Part shown: positions 1 through 10,079 of the stretch, piece after piece | Layout of the letters: each line of letters starts with the position of its first letter | How positions within the stretch are numbered: position 1 is the first letter of the stretch | Position numbers and translations under genes: made by a program | From: Candidatus Kouleothrix ribensis | Lineage (GTDB): Bacteria; Chloroflexota; Chloroflexia; Chloroflexales; Roseiflexaceae | Reading direction: 5' to 3' | DNA length: 64,000 nucleotides | NCBI GenBank assembly: GCA_016722075.1 | Contig: JADKGW010000001.1 | Coordinates: forward strand, 868,001-932,000 | Notes under the pieces: model-generated | Seen by the model: the letters and a program-made list of their open reading frames with translations, nothing else | Databases searched by the model: none | Told to the model about the DNA's origin: nothing

Positions 1-251
1 GACGCTCGGATGCGTGCCCTGCGATGGCGCCCGAGGGCGCTGCCGGCGATTCCGTTCCCACCACGACGGCGGCCGGATGCGTGCCCCGTGATGGCGCCCG
101 AGGGCCTTTCCTGCGACCGCCTTCCCACGCAATGGATGCCTTCCCCGTGATGGCGCTCGGATGCCCGATTCGCACGCGTTGGCGGTCGGGTCGCAGCAAT
201 CACCGGGTTGAATCATACGCTGGCGTTCCATCGCATGGTTCGCTCGTGCCC

Positions 252-378
252 GCCCAACGCGCTGCGCATCAGCCGCGCCGCACCGATAGGTTGGGAATGC
301 TTTCACGTCATGATACCACGGAAAATCGGCACGATCTCGCTCGCCGGCACGGCGTCGGGCTGGATGCGCTGGTTGGGC
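252..378 (-). other. attC site 1
   Basis: Long site closing the gene-less copy 379-737. Boxes GCCCAAC and GTTGGGC; loop family A. Confidence 0.9.
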
Positions 379-737
379 GGCACCACGCCAGAGGGCCGCG
401 TTGACCCGCCAGCCATGTTGGCGTCCGCAGGCGCTCCCCATGATGACCTCCGAGGGCAGTCGTTCCCAGCGCTGATGGACGCGATGACGGTCGGATGCGC
501 GGTATGGAATGCCGTCCGAGGGCGTTCCCGGCGATTCCGTTCCCACCACGATGGCGGTCGGATGCGTGCCGTTGGCATCGCGCCCGAGGGCGTTCCCGGC
601 GACGACCTGTCCAGGCAATGGATGCGTTGTCCGTGATGGCACGCGGATGCCCGATTCGCGCGTGCTGGCGGTCAGGCTGCAGCAATCACGGGGTTGAATC
701 GGGCGTTGGCTTCTCCACAGATAGGCTGCTCGTGCCC

Positions 738-865
738 GCCCAACGCCTGGCGCATCAGCCGCGCCGCCCCAAACGATCGGTACTGCGTTCCTGTTGATTC
801 CAACGTTCAAAATCGGCACGATCTCGGGCCGCGGAGCGGCGTCGGGCTGCATGCGCTGGTTGGGC
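738..865 (-). other. attC site 2
   Basis: Long site closing the gene-less copy 866-1224. Boxes GCCCAAC and GTTGGGC; loop family B. Confidence 0.9.
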
Positions 866-1224
866 GGCACCACGCCGGAGGTGCGTGATCACCTGCCAGC
901 CATGTTGGCGCCCGAGGGCGCGGCCTGGGACAGCCTACGAGGGCGTTCCGCTTCAGCGCGGTTGGACGTGATGGCGGTCGCATGCGTGCCCCGCGACACC
1001 GTCTGAGGGCGCTGCCCGCGATGGCGTTCCCACCAGGACGACCGTCGGATGCACTGCTCTGGGATGCCGCCCGAGGGCCCTCCCGGCGACGACCTGTCCA
1101 GGCACTGGATGCGTTCCCTGCGACCGCGCTCGCATGCCCGATTCGCGCATGACGACGATCGGGCCGCGTCAATCACGGGGCTGAATCGGGCGCTGATCGC
1201 CAATTCAATGGGCCGCTCATGCCC

Positions 1225-1353
1225 GCCCAACGCCTGGCGCATCAGCCGCGCCGCCCCGATAGGTTGGGAACGTCTTCACGCCATGATAGCACGAATAATC
1301 GGCACGATCTCGCTCGACGCGCAGCGGCGTCGGGCTGCATGCGCTGGTTGGGC
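1225..1353 (-). other. attC site 3
   Basis: Long site closing the gene-less copy 1354-1713. Boxes GCCCAAC and GTTGGGC; loop family A. Confidence 0.9.
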
Positions 1354-1713
1354 GGCACCACGCCGGAGGCACGCGCTGACCTGCCAGCCATGTTGGCGTT
1401 CGCGGGCGTTCCCTGTGATGGCGTCCGAGGGCGTTTCTCTCGTGCGCTGATGGGCGCGATGACCGTCGCATGCGTGCCCGGTGATGGCGCCCGAGGGCGT
1501 TCTCGGCGATTCCGTTCCCACCAGGACGGCGGCCGGATGCACTGCTCTGGGATGCCGCCCGAAGGCGTTCCCGGTGATGGCCTGTCCAGGCACAGGATGC
1601 GTGCCCTGCGATGGCGCGCGGATGCCTGATTCGCACACGCTGGCGGTCGGGCCGCAGCAATGACGGGGGCTGAATCATGCGCTGACCGTCAATCTGATGG
1701 TTCGCTCGTGCCC

Positions 1714-1839
1714 GCCCAACGCGCTGCGCATCAGCCGCGCCGCCAGATCGATCGGGAATGCTTTCTCAACACGTATACCACGCACAATCGACCCGATCTC
1801 GCTGCCGGAACGGCGTCCGGCTGCATGCGCTGGTTGGGC
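1714..1839 (-). other. attC site 4
   Basis: Long site closing the gene-less copy 1840-2196. Boxes GCCCAAC and GTTGGGC; loop family C. Confidence 0.9.
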
Positions 1840-2196
1840 GGCACCACGTCGGAGGCACGCGCTGACCTACCAGCCATGTTGGCGTTCGAGGGCGTTCCCC
1901 GCGACGGCGTTCGCGGGCGTTCCATTCGGCGCGGTTGGCCGCGACAACGGTCGCATGCGCGGCCCGCGACACCGTCCGAGGGCGGTGCCGGCGATCCGGT
2001 TCCCACCACGATGGCGGCCGGATGCGTGCCCTGGGATGCGGCTCGAAGGCGTTCCCGGCGCTGGCCTGTCCAGGCACGGGATGCGTTCCCTGCGATGGCG
2101 GTCGGATGCGGTATTCGCGTGCGTTGGCGGTCGGGCCGCAGCACGCACCGGGCTGAATCGTACGTTGGCTTCGCCGCACAGCGGCCGCTCGTGCCC

Positions 2197-2321
2197 GCCC
2201 AACGCCTGGCGCATCAGCCGCGCCGCCCCAATCGATCGGGATTACCGTCACCGCATGATAGCACGGAACATCAGAACGATCTCGCCGCCGGAACGGCGTC
2301 GGCTGGATGCGCTGGTTGGGC
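2197..2321 (-). other. attC site 5
   Basis: Long site closing the gene-less copy 2322-2679. Boxes GCCCAAC and GTTGGGC; loop family D. Confidence 0.9.
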
Positions 2322-2679
2322 GGCACCACGCCGCATGGACGCGCTGACCTGCCGGACGTGATGGCGTGCGAGGGCGCTACCTGGTATGGCGTTCGGATGC
2401 CTTCCTCCTGCACGCTGATGGCCGCGATGACGGTCGGATGCGTGCCCCGCGATGGCGCCCGAGCGCGTTGCCGGCGATTCCGTTCCCACCACGATGGCGG
2501 CCGGATGCGTTCCCGGTGATGCGGCTCGAAGGCGTTCCCGGCGATGACCTGTCCAGGCACGGGATGCCTTCCCCGTGATGGCGGTCGGATGCCTGATTCG
2601 CGCGCGTTGGCGGTCGGGCCGCAGCAAGCACGGGGCTGAATCATGCGCTGACTTTCACACACATCGGCCGCTTGTGCCC

Positions 2680-2780
2680 GCCCAACGAGTTGCGCATCAG
2701 CCGCCGCGCGCGCCGCACACGATTGGTAAAATCGCCGCGATCTCGCGCGCGAAGCGGTCGGCTGGATGCGCGGGTTAGCC
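2680..2780 (-). other. attC site 6
   Basis: Short site, the attC of the TPR-gene cassette. Its own box on the gene side is GTTAGCC, which pairs with the GGCTAAC at the cassette's other end (4927-4933). Confidence 0.88.
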
Positions 2781-2817
2781 CGCCCTCGTGTCATAGTATC
2801 CTTTTGGATTCACTGGT

Positions 2818-4749
2818 TTAGACCGCCGCGCGGATGATACGCGTGAGCCAAAGTTGAACGGCCTCCGGCGAGAGTATCTCCAGAACGCGAAGATCAGCAC
2901 GCATCTTCGGAAACCGTCGGCCGGCATTCCAGGCGCGTGGATACGATGCCGGACCGAGCAACAGGATACGCTGGCGACCGAATAACGGAATGTCGGCAGG
3001 AATACCCTCGTTCGCAATCATGTGTGCTGAGGTGTCAAAATCGCCGTCCAACGTACCATCAGCCTGCAATGCCTGCCAGCTTGCCATCCCGAACGCAGCA
3101 TGAACTGTGTCAGCCGCCGGGTCAACTGGCTGGTCGCGCGCCGCCGCTACCACCCGCGGATCGGGCCGACGACCCGGCTGCCATTCTTCGGCTGGGTCAA
3201 CCATAATGGCACCAGCCAGCAGCGTGTGGAGCTGGAAGTTAGTCGCGATGCCGCTGATGCGCACGCGGTAACCTTGGCACAAGCCCGGATGCAGAACCAG
3301 AATCTCCTCGCCATCAAGCACCTGTGCCAGTTCGCGCAGTAAAGGGTCAGCTCCAGTGACCGGCAGCGCTCGTGCAGCTCGCCGCAGCGTGGCCGAGCGC
3401 GCAAGCAGGTCGATCTGGGGTGAGTGCATCTCCTGCTCGTCCAGCAGCGGAAAATACAGCCCCAGGTTCGTTAGGACTTTGGGGTGCCGTTCCGCATCAT
3501 CAGGATTGAGGCCGCATTCCAGCGCCAGTGCGCGGATCGCTTGCACAGGCAAAGCCAGCTCGCTCGTATGTTTAGCGATCATTGTGTACAGCGCACGCTT
3601 GTGGTTCAGATAGGCATGCTCCACAAACTGCTTGACGCGGGCAATGCGGCGCTCTCCCTCAGTGCGATTGCCTAGGTCGAATGCAAGTGCGCCACTGCAA
3701 AAGCGCCATGTAACGCTCTCCAAGATTTTTCCCAACTGCAAATACGTGTCAGCGAGGTTATTCGCAGTGACGGCTAGCTGCTGTCGGTTATCTTGACGCT
3801 GTGCTGCAGCTAGCGCTTGTTGGTAGATTTCGACGGCAGCGGCGTGATCGTCACGGTTGGCTTTGATGTTTCCCAGAGCGTTGAACAGCACGCTCCCGTA
3901 CTCAATCGCCCCTGCCTGTTGCAATGCAGTTATACCCGTATTGATACTTGCTTCGGCATCGTCGAAGCGCCCGAGCTTTCGATATAACTCACCCAGGTTA
4001 GCGCAGGCAATCCGCAGTTCAAGGGGGTCGCGCCGCTGCAGGTGAATTTCAAGTGCTTGTTCATAATAAGGTAGGGCAGTCTGATCGTCCTGCACACGGC
4101 GTATAGCGAAGCCATAATCCGCGATCGCCCCGACGCGCAACTTGAGGGGTAAGGCCGATTGATCGCCTTTGAGCACGGTTCCAGTGCAGTCGGCAGCCTG
4201 CGCGAATTGTCCGGCGTGAACCAGGGCGTAGCTCAGAACCACCAGTGCTGCCGCCTGTTCCGGCCAGTGGGCGTGGCGGGTTGCGAGCGCGACTGCTTGA
4301 TGCGCGGTGTCCTGCGCCGCAGTGCTATCACCACGCTCGCAGGCCAGCAGAGCAGCGAGGCGCAGATCGCGCGCTTTGATGGGCCAATCGTTGAGTACCG
4401 CCAGTGCCCGCCGCGCCATCGCGAGGTGCTGTGCCATCGCATCATAGTCGCCCCAGCGGTGCGACAACTCGGCTAAGTCGTAGTGGAGGATGGCAAACGT
4501 CAAGGGGTCGCGTTTTCCCTGCTCTAGCAACGCAGCATAGTGCGCCGTAGCGCGCGAACGCCAGCCGCGCTGATCTTCATAATCGGCAAGGGCGCGGCCC
4601 AAGCACAGTACTTGATCACCCCAGGGCAGCGTCGCAAGATAGCGCTCGACGGCGGGCAATTGATCGAGCGCATGGTGGGCGAGCAGGGATTGAAGTGTCT
4701 CTAGCGTGAGCGGACTGTTACTTCCAGCTGACGGAGTGGTTGGCGGCAT
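2818..4749 (-). CDS. TPR-repeat protein, 643 aa
   Basis: A large soluble protein of unknown function. Residues about 40-345 are helical tetratricopeptide-like repeats; the clearest are ALPYYEQALEIHLQ, FDDAEASINTGITALQQ and AAAVEIYQQALAAAQ. The last 240 residues carry no repeats and match nothing I recognise. TPR arrays normally bind other proteins, and the tail could be an effector or a sensor. There is no signal peptide or membrane segment. AAAAGG lies upstream of the ATG. It is the only gene of its cassette and, at 1.9 kb, the longest reading frame in the window, unusual for an integron cassette. Confidence 0.85.
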   Translation of the reverse strand: MPPTTPSAGSNSPLTLETLQSLLAHHALDQLPAVERYLATLPWGDQVLCLGRALADYEDQRGWRSRATAHYAALLEQGKRDPLTFAILHYDLAELSHRWGDYDAMAQHLAMARRALAVLNDWPIKARDLRLAALLACERGDSTAAQDTAHQAVALATRHAHWPEQAAALVVLSYALVHAGQFAQAADCTGTVLKGDQSALPLKLRVGAIADYGFAIRRVQDDQTALPYYEQALEIHLQRRDPLELRIACANLGELYRKLGRFDDAEASINTGITALQQAGAIEYGSVLFNALGNIKANRDDHAAAVEIYQQALAAAQRQDNRQQLAVTANNLADTYLQLGKILESVTWRFCSGALAFDLGNRTEGERRIARVKQFVEHAYLNHKRALYTMIAKHTSELALPVQAIRALALECGLNPDDAERHPKVLTNLGLYFPLLDEQEMHSPQIDLLARSATLRRAARALPVTGADPLLRELAQVLDGEEILVLHPGLCQGYRVRISGIATNFQLHTLLAGAIMVDPAEEWQPGRRPDPRVVAAARDQPVDPAADTVHAAFGMASWQALQADGTLDGDFDTSAHMIANEGIPADIPLFGRQRILLLGPASYPRAWNAGRRFPKMRADLRVLEILSPEAVQLWLTRIIRAAV

Positions 4750-4926
4750 ATGTCACAATCCTTTTCGGCATCCCTTTCGTTCAAACGCGTTTAAGCTCTC
4801 AGCCACGATGATATACTACAAACAATACACTTGCGTTGCAAGAACAAGAACGTTCGCTGTGTCGGAACAACAGTCTAGGGTATTTATTTTACCCAGTCTT
4901 TCTATACCATAATCTTTGATGGGGCG

Positions 4927-5053
4927 GGCTAACGCGTGGCGCATCAGCCGCGCCGCACCCAGCGATCGGGATGGCGTTTGGGTTGATGATACCACATAAA
5001 ATCGGCGCGATCTCGCTCGCCGGCACGGCGTCGGCTGCATGCGCATGTTGGAC
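4927..5053 (-). other. attC site 7
   Basis: Long site, attC of the 160-aa gene cassette to its right. Boxes GGCTAAC and GTTGGAC; loop family H. The GTTGGAC box matches GTCCAAC at the far end of the same cassette. Confidence 0.88.
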
Positions 5054-5068
5054 GGCGCGTTGTTGATG

Positions 5069-5202
5069 GTATCCGTTCAGGGCCGCGCAACATGGCTTTG
5101 GAATGCGGTTCCTGCCATCGGAATTGCACTCGCCATACTCATGCGCAATGAGCGATTCGGCACCGGTATGCCAATCTTTTGCTGGCCCTCCTGAACGAAT
5201 AC
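5069..5202. mobile_element. IS66-type MITE, copy 1
   Basis: A 134-base element with ends GTATCCGTTCAGGGC and, inverted, GTATTCGTTCAGGAGG. The 8-base repeat TTGTTGAT flanks it (5060-5067 and 5203-5210). It begins 15 bases from the outer box of attC site 7. The inside contains no gene. Confidence 0.8.
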
Positions 5203-5260
5203 TTGTTGATTTGATCGCGGCTGATTTCCAAGTGGCCGCGTAACGAGCGATGGCTTGATA

Positions 5261-5743
5261 TCATTTGGTGTCATCATAGTCAACTAAAATAAGCCAGTCC
5301 GCTCCAATATCTTGCCAGAGAACGCCCAACAGACGCAAATGATGTGAAACCAGCCGGGCTGCTTGGAGTTGGTCGACTTTTGTACCGAGTGTTTTGGCAA
5401 CCTCATCAGCCCCGCGTTCGGGCACATCCAAGTATCGATCAAACAGCTTGGTCATCATTACGTTTTTGGGTGTGTAGGAACGATCGATTAAAAAGATTCC
5501 ATCCCGTCCACCTCGGCTACGTGCGAGGTGCGGATCAAAGCCGTACTCAGCATTTTTGATCGCTGTGAGAAAGGCTTGGGATTGCCAGACTTTGCCTTTG
5601 CGGCAAGCATGATAGAAACGATCGGTCAGGGCCAGATGGAGCGAGCGCCCGTTTCTCTCAAAGATATCGAGTACGACAAACGGCGCGTCTACCAGATTGG
5701 GGGTAATAGCTTGTAATTTTTGTTTTGCCTCAGATAGGTTCAT
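5261..5743 (-). CDS. Hypothetical protein, 160 aa
   Basis: Not recognised. It is a soluble protein starting MNLSEAKQKLQAITP, with a Gly/Arg-rich stretch around residue 75 (ARSRGGRDGIFLI) and an acidic C-terminus (LILVDYDDTK). It is the sole gene of its cassette; a MITE and then attC site 7 follow its stop codon. Its cassette position and uninterrupted frame support a real gene. I infer no function. Confidence 0.75.
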   Translation of the reverse strand: MNLSEAKQKLQAITPNLVDAPFVVLDIFERNGRSLHLALTDRFYHACRKGKVWQSQAFLTAIKNAEYGFDPHLARSRGGRDGIFLIDRSYTPKNVMMTKLFDRYLDVPERGADEVAKTLGTKVDQLQAARLVSHHLRLLGVLWQDIGADWLILVDYDDTK

Positions 5744-5848
5744 GGTGCAGTCTTAGCGCATATTTTACGTCTTGAAGCGATACCAGGAGCGTTTACACGT
5801 CGAACGTTGATAGGGTAACTGAAGCATATCACGATGGCAAAAAGCGCC

Positions 5849-5950
5849 GTCCAACGCCTCGCGCATCAGCCGCCGCGAGCGCGTGGTATTGCGTTCTAAC
5901 ATGCCAACGATCTCGCGCGCGAAGCGGTCGGCTGGATGCGCGGGTTGGGC
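5849..5950 (-). other. attC site 8
   Basis: Short site, attC of the broken DUF402 cassette. Boxes GTCCAAC and GTTGGGC. Confidence 0.87.
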
Positions 5951-5984
5951 AGCACTCTCGCTTTTGCGCTTCATATGGTGAACT

Positions 5985-6753
5985 TTACGAAGTGTCAGTA
6001 TCGCTGAGAAAACGAGCGAGCCATCCCTGGCCAGCCTTGCCGAATGGTTCGATCTGCTGCTCAACTTGTTTACGGATGAATGCACAGGTTGTTTCGGCTT
6101 GGATGACAATCGGGTCTGGCACGTTCCATTTACTTACCGTTCGCTTATTTTTTTAGGCGGTTACGAGATTTGATGCCCCACTTTCCGAGAGAAAATTACT
6201 AGAATTTACGCATCTTCCCCCACTTCATCGTACACGATACCGGGAAGTGTAAAGCGTTTTCGCTTCAGTGGGGAAGGATCTTGAGCTACGAGCGTTATTT
6301 ATCGATCAAATGGGGCAAATTTTCTGAACCCCTTTCCGAAATAAGCGAACGGTGAGATTTAGTTCGTACGTGCTCAAATGTGTCTTGATCGCGCACAATA
6401 ACCTGACCTGTAGTTGAGCGGAGAATATCCAACTCCAAGTCAACTTCTTCAACAACGTGCCCGAACCACTGCACTGGGAGCACGATATCGACATCAACGA
6501 TTGGATCGGAAGAATTGAAACAAGCTGTCCAAAAGGTGTCTTTGGGAACCAATTTCACGAACGAGTGATTGAAGACACCGGTATGTGAGCGGTTGGCACT
6601 CCACCAGGGATCACCACGTGTGATGCCGAGCCAGCGGCCAAACAGATCCTCGCCGATGAAACGCGTCAAAGCCATTCCGTTTGGACGGTATGGCCACTTG
6701 AAACTGCGGATCTCGACAAGACGCTGGACAGCTTTCTCCTCAGCACGAGACAT
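5985..6753 (-). pseudogene. DUF402 family protein, interrupted by a MITE
   Basis: The first about 130 residues match the DUF402 (FomD-like hydrolase) fold: PYRPNGMALTRFIGEDLFGRW, then a VDVDIVLPVQW strand and VRDQDTFEHVRTK. At that point a 224-base insertion (6133-6356) breaks the frame. Deleting the insertion and one copy of the ATTTA duplication restores the frame into WNVPDPIVIQAETTCAFI and on to a stop at 5985-5987, the usual length for the family. The ATG at 6751-6753 has GGAGG five bases upstream. As it stands the gene would make a protein with a foreign tail ending at 6295. Confidence 0.85.
6133..6356. mobile_element. MITE with CTYACCGTTCGC ends, inserted in DUF402 gene
   Basis: Terminal inverted repeats CTTACCGTTCGCTTATTT (left) and, inverted, CTCACCGTTCGCTTATTT (right), one mismatch in 18. 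The 5-base duplication ATTTA flanks it at 6128-6132 and 6357-6361. It encodes nothing of note. It is the only copy I found in the window. Confidence 0.88.
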
Positions 6754-6811
6754 CGCTGCCTCCAAGCATCGCAAACATAAGAGTGATAAGAGACGCGAGC
6801 GATGGATTGCT

Positions 6812-6938
6812 GCCCAACGCCGGGCGCATCAGCCGCGCCGCCCCGATAGGTTGGGAACGCCTTCACGTCATGATACCACGGAAAATCGGCACGATCTCGC
6901 TCGCCGGAACGGCGTCGGGCTGCATGCGCTGGTTGGGC
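6812..6938 (-). other. attC site 9
   Basis: Long site closing the gene-less copy 6939-7296. Boxes GCCCAAC and GTTGGGC; loop family A. Confidence 0.9.
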
Positions 6939-7296
6939 GGCACCACGCCGGATGGACGCGTAGGCCCGCCGGACGTGATGGCGTGCGCAGGCGTTCCCCG
7001 TGATGGCGTCCGAGGGCGTTCCTTTTCAGCGCTGTTAGGCACGATGGCAGCCGGATGCGCGGCCCGCGACACCGTCCGAGGGCCTTCCCCGCGATCCCGT
7101 TCCCACTACAATGGCGGCCGGATGCCGTGCCTGGGATGGCGTCCGAGCGCGCTGCCTGCGACCGCCTTCCCAGGCAATGGATGCGTTCCTCGTGATGGCG
7201 CGCGGATGCCCGATTCGTACGGGTTGGCGGTCGGGCCGCAGCAATCACGGGGTTGAATCGGGCGCTGATCGCCAATCCAATGGGCCGCGCGTGCCC

Positions 7297-7425
7297 GCCC
7301 AACGAGTTGCGCATCAGCCGCGCCGCCATGATAGATCGGGATGGCGTGCGTGCCAAGACGGTGTGCCAAAATCGCGCCGATCTCGTCGACGCGCAGCGGC
7401 GTCGGGCTGCATGCGCTGGTTGGGC
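7297..7425 (-). other. attC site 10
   Basis: Long site closing the gene-less copy 7426-7781. Boxes GCCCAAC and GTTGGGC; the loop (GTGCCAAGACGGTGTGCC) belongs to no recurrent family. Confidence 0.9.
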
Positions 7426-7781
7426 GGCACCACGTCGGAGGCACGCGCTGACCTGCCGGACGTGCTGGCGCCCGAGGGCGCGGCCTGGGATGACGCCCGA
7501 GGGCGTTCCGCTTCAGCGCAGTTGGGCGCGATGACGGTCGCATGCGCGGCCCGCGACACCGTCCGAGGGCGTTCCCGGCGATTCCGTTCCCACCACGATG
7601 GCGGCCGGATGCGTGCCCTGGGATGCGGCTCGAAGGCGTTCCCGGCGCTGGCCTGTCCAGGCAGAGGATGCGTTCCCTGCGATGGCGGTCGGATGCGGTA
7701 TTCGCGTGCGTTGGCGGTCGGGCCGCAGCACGCACCGGGCTGATCGTACGTTGGCTTCTCCACCAGCGGCCGCTCGTGCCC

Positions 7782-7909
7782 GCCCAACGCCTGGCGCATC
7801 AGCCGCGCCGCACCCAGCGATCGGGATGGCGTTTGGGTTGATGATACCACATAAAATCGGCACGATCTCGCCCGCCGGAACGGCGTCGGGCTGCATGCGC
7901 TGGTTGGGC
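7782..7909 (-). other. attC site 11
   Basis: Long site closing the gene-less copy 7910-8267. Loop family H, the same loop as attC 7, which closes an unrelated gene cassette. Confidence 0.9.
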
Positions 7910-8267
7910 GGCACCACGCCGGAGGGCCGTGACGACCTGCCGGACGAGATGGCGCCCGAGGGCGGTGCCTGGGATGGCGTTCGGATGCGTTCCTTCGCAA
8001 CGTGGTTGGACGCGACAACGGTCGCATGCGCGGCCCGCGACACCGTCCGAAGGCGTTCCCGGCGATTCCGTTCCCACCACGATGGCGGCCGGATGCGTGC
8101 CCTGGGATGCGGCTCGAAGGCGTTCCCCGCGCTGGCCTGTCCAGGCAATGGATGCCTTCCCTGTGATGGCAGTCGGATGCGGTATTCGCGTGCGTTGGCG
8201 GTCGGGCCGCAGCAATTACGGGGCTGAATCATGCGCTGACCGTTCATCGCATGGGTTGCTCGTGCCC

Positions 8268-8395
8268 GCCCAACGGGTTGCCCATCAGCCGCGCCGCACT
8301 GATAGACCGCATTGACATTATAGCCGAAACCACTGCGTAAAATCGCCCCGATCTTGCTCGCCGCACGCGGCGTCGGCTGCATGGGCGGGTTGGGC
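8268..8395 (-). other. attC site 12
   Basis: Long site, attC of the 221-aa gene cassette. Boxes GCCCAAC and GTTGGGC; loop family L. Confidence 0.88.
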
Positions 8396-8403
8396 CGAAA
8401 GCT

Positions 8404-9069
8404 TTATGTTACAGCGTTCGGGATGCTTCCGTCCCAATCCCACGCTTTCAACGGAGCAAGCACATCAAGGTCGTAATCATAGCGTTCGCGCCAACGAGTG
8501 CGATCAAATGGCTGCACAAGGCTGAGTAGCAGATCACGGAGGGTAAAGACCTGTACAGTTACCGGATCATCTACCAGGGCTGGCGTCGTAAATTCGACTG
8601 TTTGAATGCCGTTCCTGACGAGGACTTCTAACTCCTGGCCGTCACCCTGCGTTGTTAGCATGGGCACATCGCGTTGTGCGGAGATTCCAAATGAGGTGAA
8701 GGGGAGCTGCCTTAAGGCCGTGTGCAAAGCATAGACCTGTTGATGGAGGCGATCAAACTGATCAGCAAAATAGCTCAGCTGTATATCCACGGTTGGCCAT
8801 ATCGGGCGCGTGGCAAAATCATGATAGCGATCCCAACGGGCAGTGCGGATCACCGGTTGTAAGAATGCCGCCTCGCGGTTGACCGTGTTGTCGCAATAGA
8901 TGGCAAGTGACTCGTACATTTTCATGGGTGGTTTCCAGTACACGAGCCGCAGTTCTGGTTCAAGCCAGCCAAAATTGTCAAGGGTTTCAGGCGGAAAAAG
9001 GACACGTGGGCCATACACGAGTGCGCGTCCGATGGTCAGCGCACGACGGCTAGATTGACGCGTTGGCAC
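8404..9069 (-). CDS. Hypothetical protein, 221 aa
   Basis: Not recognised. A soluble protein beginning MPTRQSSRRALTIGR, with aromatic-rich stretches (NFGWLEPELRLVYWK, WDWDGS near the end). There is no membrane segment or signal peptide. It is alone in its cassette, and the stop codon lies only 9 bases from the attC box. Confidence 0.75.
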   Translation of the reverse strand: MPTRQSSRRALTIGRALVYGPRVLFPPETLDNFGWLEPELRLVYWKPPMKMYESLAIYCDNTVNREAAFLQPVIRTARWDRYHDFATRPIWPTVDIQLSYFADQFDRLHQQVYALHTALRQLPFTSFGISAQRDVPMLTTQGDGQELEVLVRNGIQTVEFTTPALVDDPVTVQVFTLRDLLLSLVQPFDRTRWRERYDYDLDVLAPLKAWDWDGSIPNAVT

Positions 9070-9149
9070 GATTGCTCTCCATCGTCGTTATCGATACAGT
9101 GCGAGTATAACATGGGTGAGCGCTGTTGAGTGGTACAGCGTTGCCTTCG

Positions 9150-9274
9150 GCCCAACGCCTGGCGCATCAGCCGCGCCGCCGACTCGATCGGGAGTGCCTT
9201 CACCGCATGATAGCGCGCACAATCGGAACGATCTCGCCCGCCGGAACGGCGTCGGCTGGATGCGCTGGTTGGGC
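9150..9274 (-). other. attC site 13
   Basis: Long site, attC of the 126-aa membrane-protein cassette. Boxes GCCCAAC and GTTGGGC; loop family G. Confidence 0.88.
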
Positions 9275-9395
9275 CGCCAATCGAGGCAGAAAAGGCTCCC
9301 CACAGGACGATCTCGTCGCTGTGCCACTCCCTTCGCGTGCTGCCTATGGGATGTATGACGCCCTGCACAAGCATACGATAGGCTACCTTGCTGCA

Positions 9396-9776
9396 TTAAT
9401 CCTGCCAACTGATGCCTTGTCCTGGGATGTAGACAACCGCGCTATTTGAAAACGGCCACATTCGTTGCAGCACTGTTGCTGTTGCTGTTTGACGTGCGGA
9501 GTGGAGCAGAAGGTAGCTTTCGATCGAGAGCCAACTGTAGGCTATGGTCCAGGCGAGGAAGCCAAGCATAAGTCCGTTCTGAACGGCTCGGAAAATCGGG
9601 TACCCAAGAAACGGAAGAAAGGCGATCGGGAGGACCAATAGGCTAGTGACGATGACCGTCCCAGTAGTGTTGGTGCCAAGTGAAGCGGTGTACCCATAAC
9701 AATAAAAGCCCCACGCGAAGGCGATGGCAAGTGATACTGCACGCAGTAGACGGGCATGGTATTGGACGAAGCGCAT
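9396..9776 (-). CDS. Small membrane protein, 126 aa
   Basis: Unrecognised integral membrane protein. Three hydrophobic stretches are visible: residues about 12-32 (AVSLAIAFAWGFYCYG), 40-60 (TVIVTSLLVLPIAFLPFLG) and 70-92. The C-terminus is polar. It is alone in its cassette. Small membrane proteins of unknown role are common in integron arrays. Confidence 0.75.
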   Translation of the reverse strand: MRFVQYHARLLRAVSLAIAFAWGFYCYGYTASLGTNTTGTVIVTSLLVLPIAFLPFLGYPIFRAVQNGLMLGFLAWTIAYSWLSIESYLLLHSARQTATATVLQRMWPFSNSAVVYIPGQGISWQD

Positions 9777-10079
9777 ACTACCTCCTTGTGATCAATCGGT
9801 TGAAGCAAAGATACCAGCAGGGTGGAGGCAAATCAACAGACGCGGCCTTATATCCTGCTGGACATCGGCTGATAATCGATTCAGGGGAGCCAATTCTTCT
9901 ATGCATTTGGACTGCTGGCTTACAACATAGCAACGCGAGCAGAAGTGTAAATAGATAGCTTGGTTATGCCGCTTCCTGGTGGGAAAATTGTAACCCGCTT
10001 ACCCGGCCGGTTTACACCTCAGACAGAGAAGCGATAGCATTCGGACGATTGTCTGAAAAGAGGTGCTCATGATAGTGCG
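9777..10079. other. Upstream part of cassette, no gene seen
   Basis: About 300 bases between the membrane-protein start and attC 14. I see no convincing reading frame, hairpin or repeat. It may hold the gene's promoter. Confidence 0.5.

Larger units (their letters stand above)
1..2679 (-). repeat. Run of six gene-less cassettes (first one cut by the window edge)
   Basis: Bodies at 1-251 (partial), 379-737, 866-1224, 1354-1713, 1840-2196 and 2322-2679 are copies of one sequence, separated by attC sites 1-5. Each complete body is 357-360 bases. It runs, on the plus strand, from GGCACCACGCCGGAGG to CTCGTGCCCGCCCAAC. Inside are about four sub-repeats of 59-67 bases, each with GATGGCGYCCGAGGGCG followed by a GGTCGGATGCG-like end. 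Both strands carry long open frames, but copies differ by 1-2 base indels that break every frame, so I treat the bodies as non-coding. The function is unknown. Confidence 0.9.
6939..8267 (-). repeat. Run of three gene-less cassettes
   Basis: Bodies at 6939-7296, 7426-7781 and 7910-8267, separated by attC sites 10 and 11. The second and third share the variant GCCCTGGGATGCGGCTCG in their third sub-repeat, a sign of recent common origin. Confidence 0.9.

Noticed and set aside
379..737. Long reading frames on both strands of the gene-less bodies (for example minus-strand frames rich in Arg, Pro and Ala that recur in most copies)
   Set aside because: The frames overlap in all three registers, start at different places, and are broken by 1-2 base indels between copies. 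High GC and lack of TA triplets explain their length. No known protein motif.
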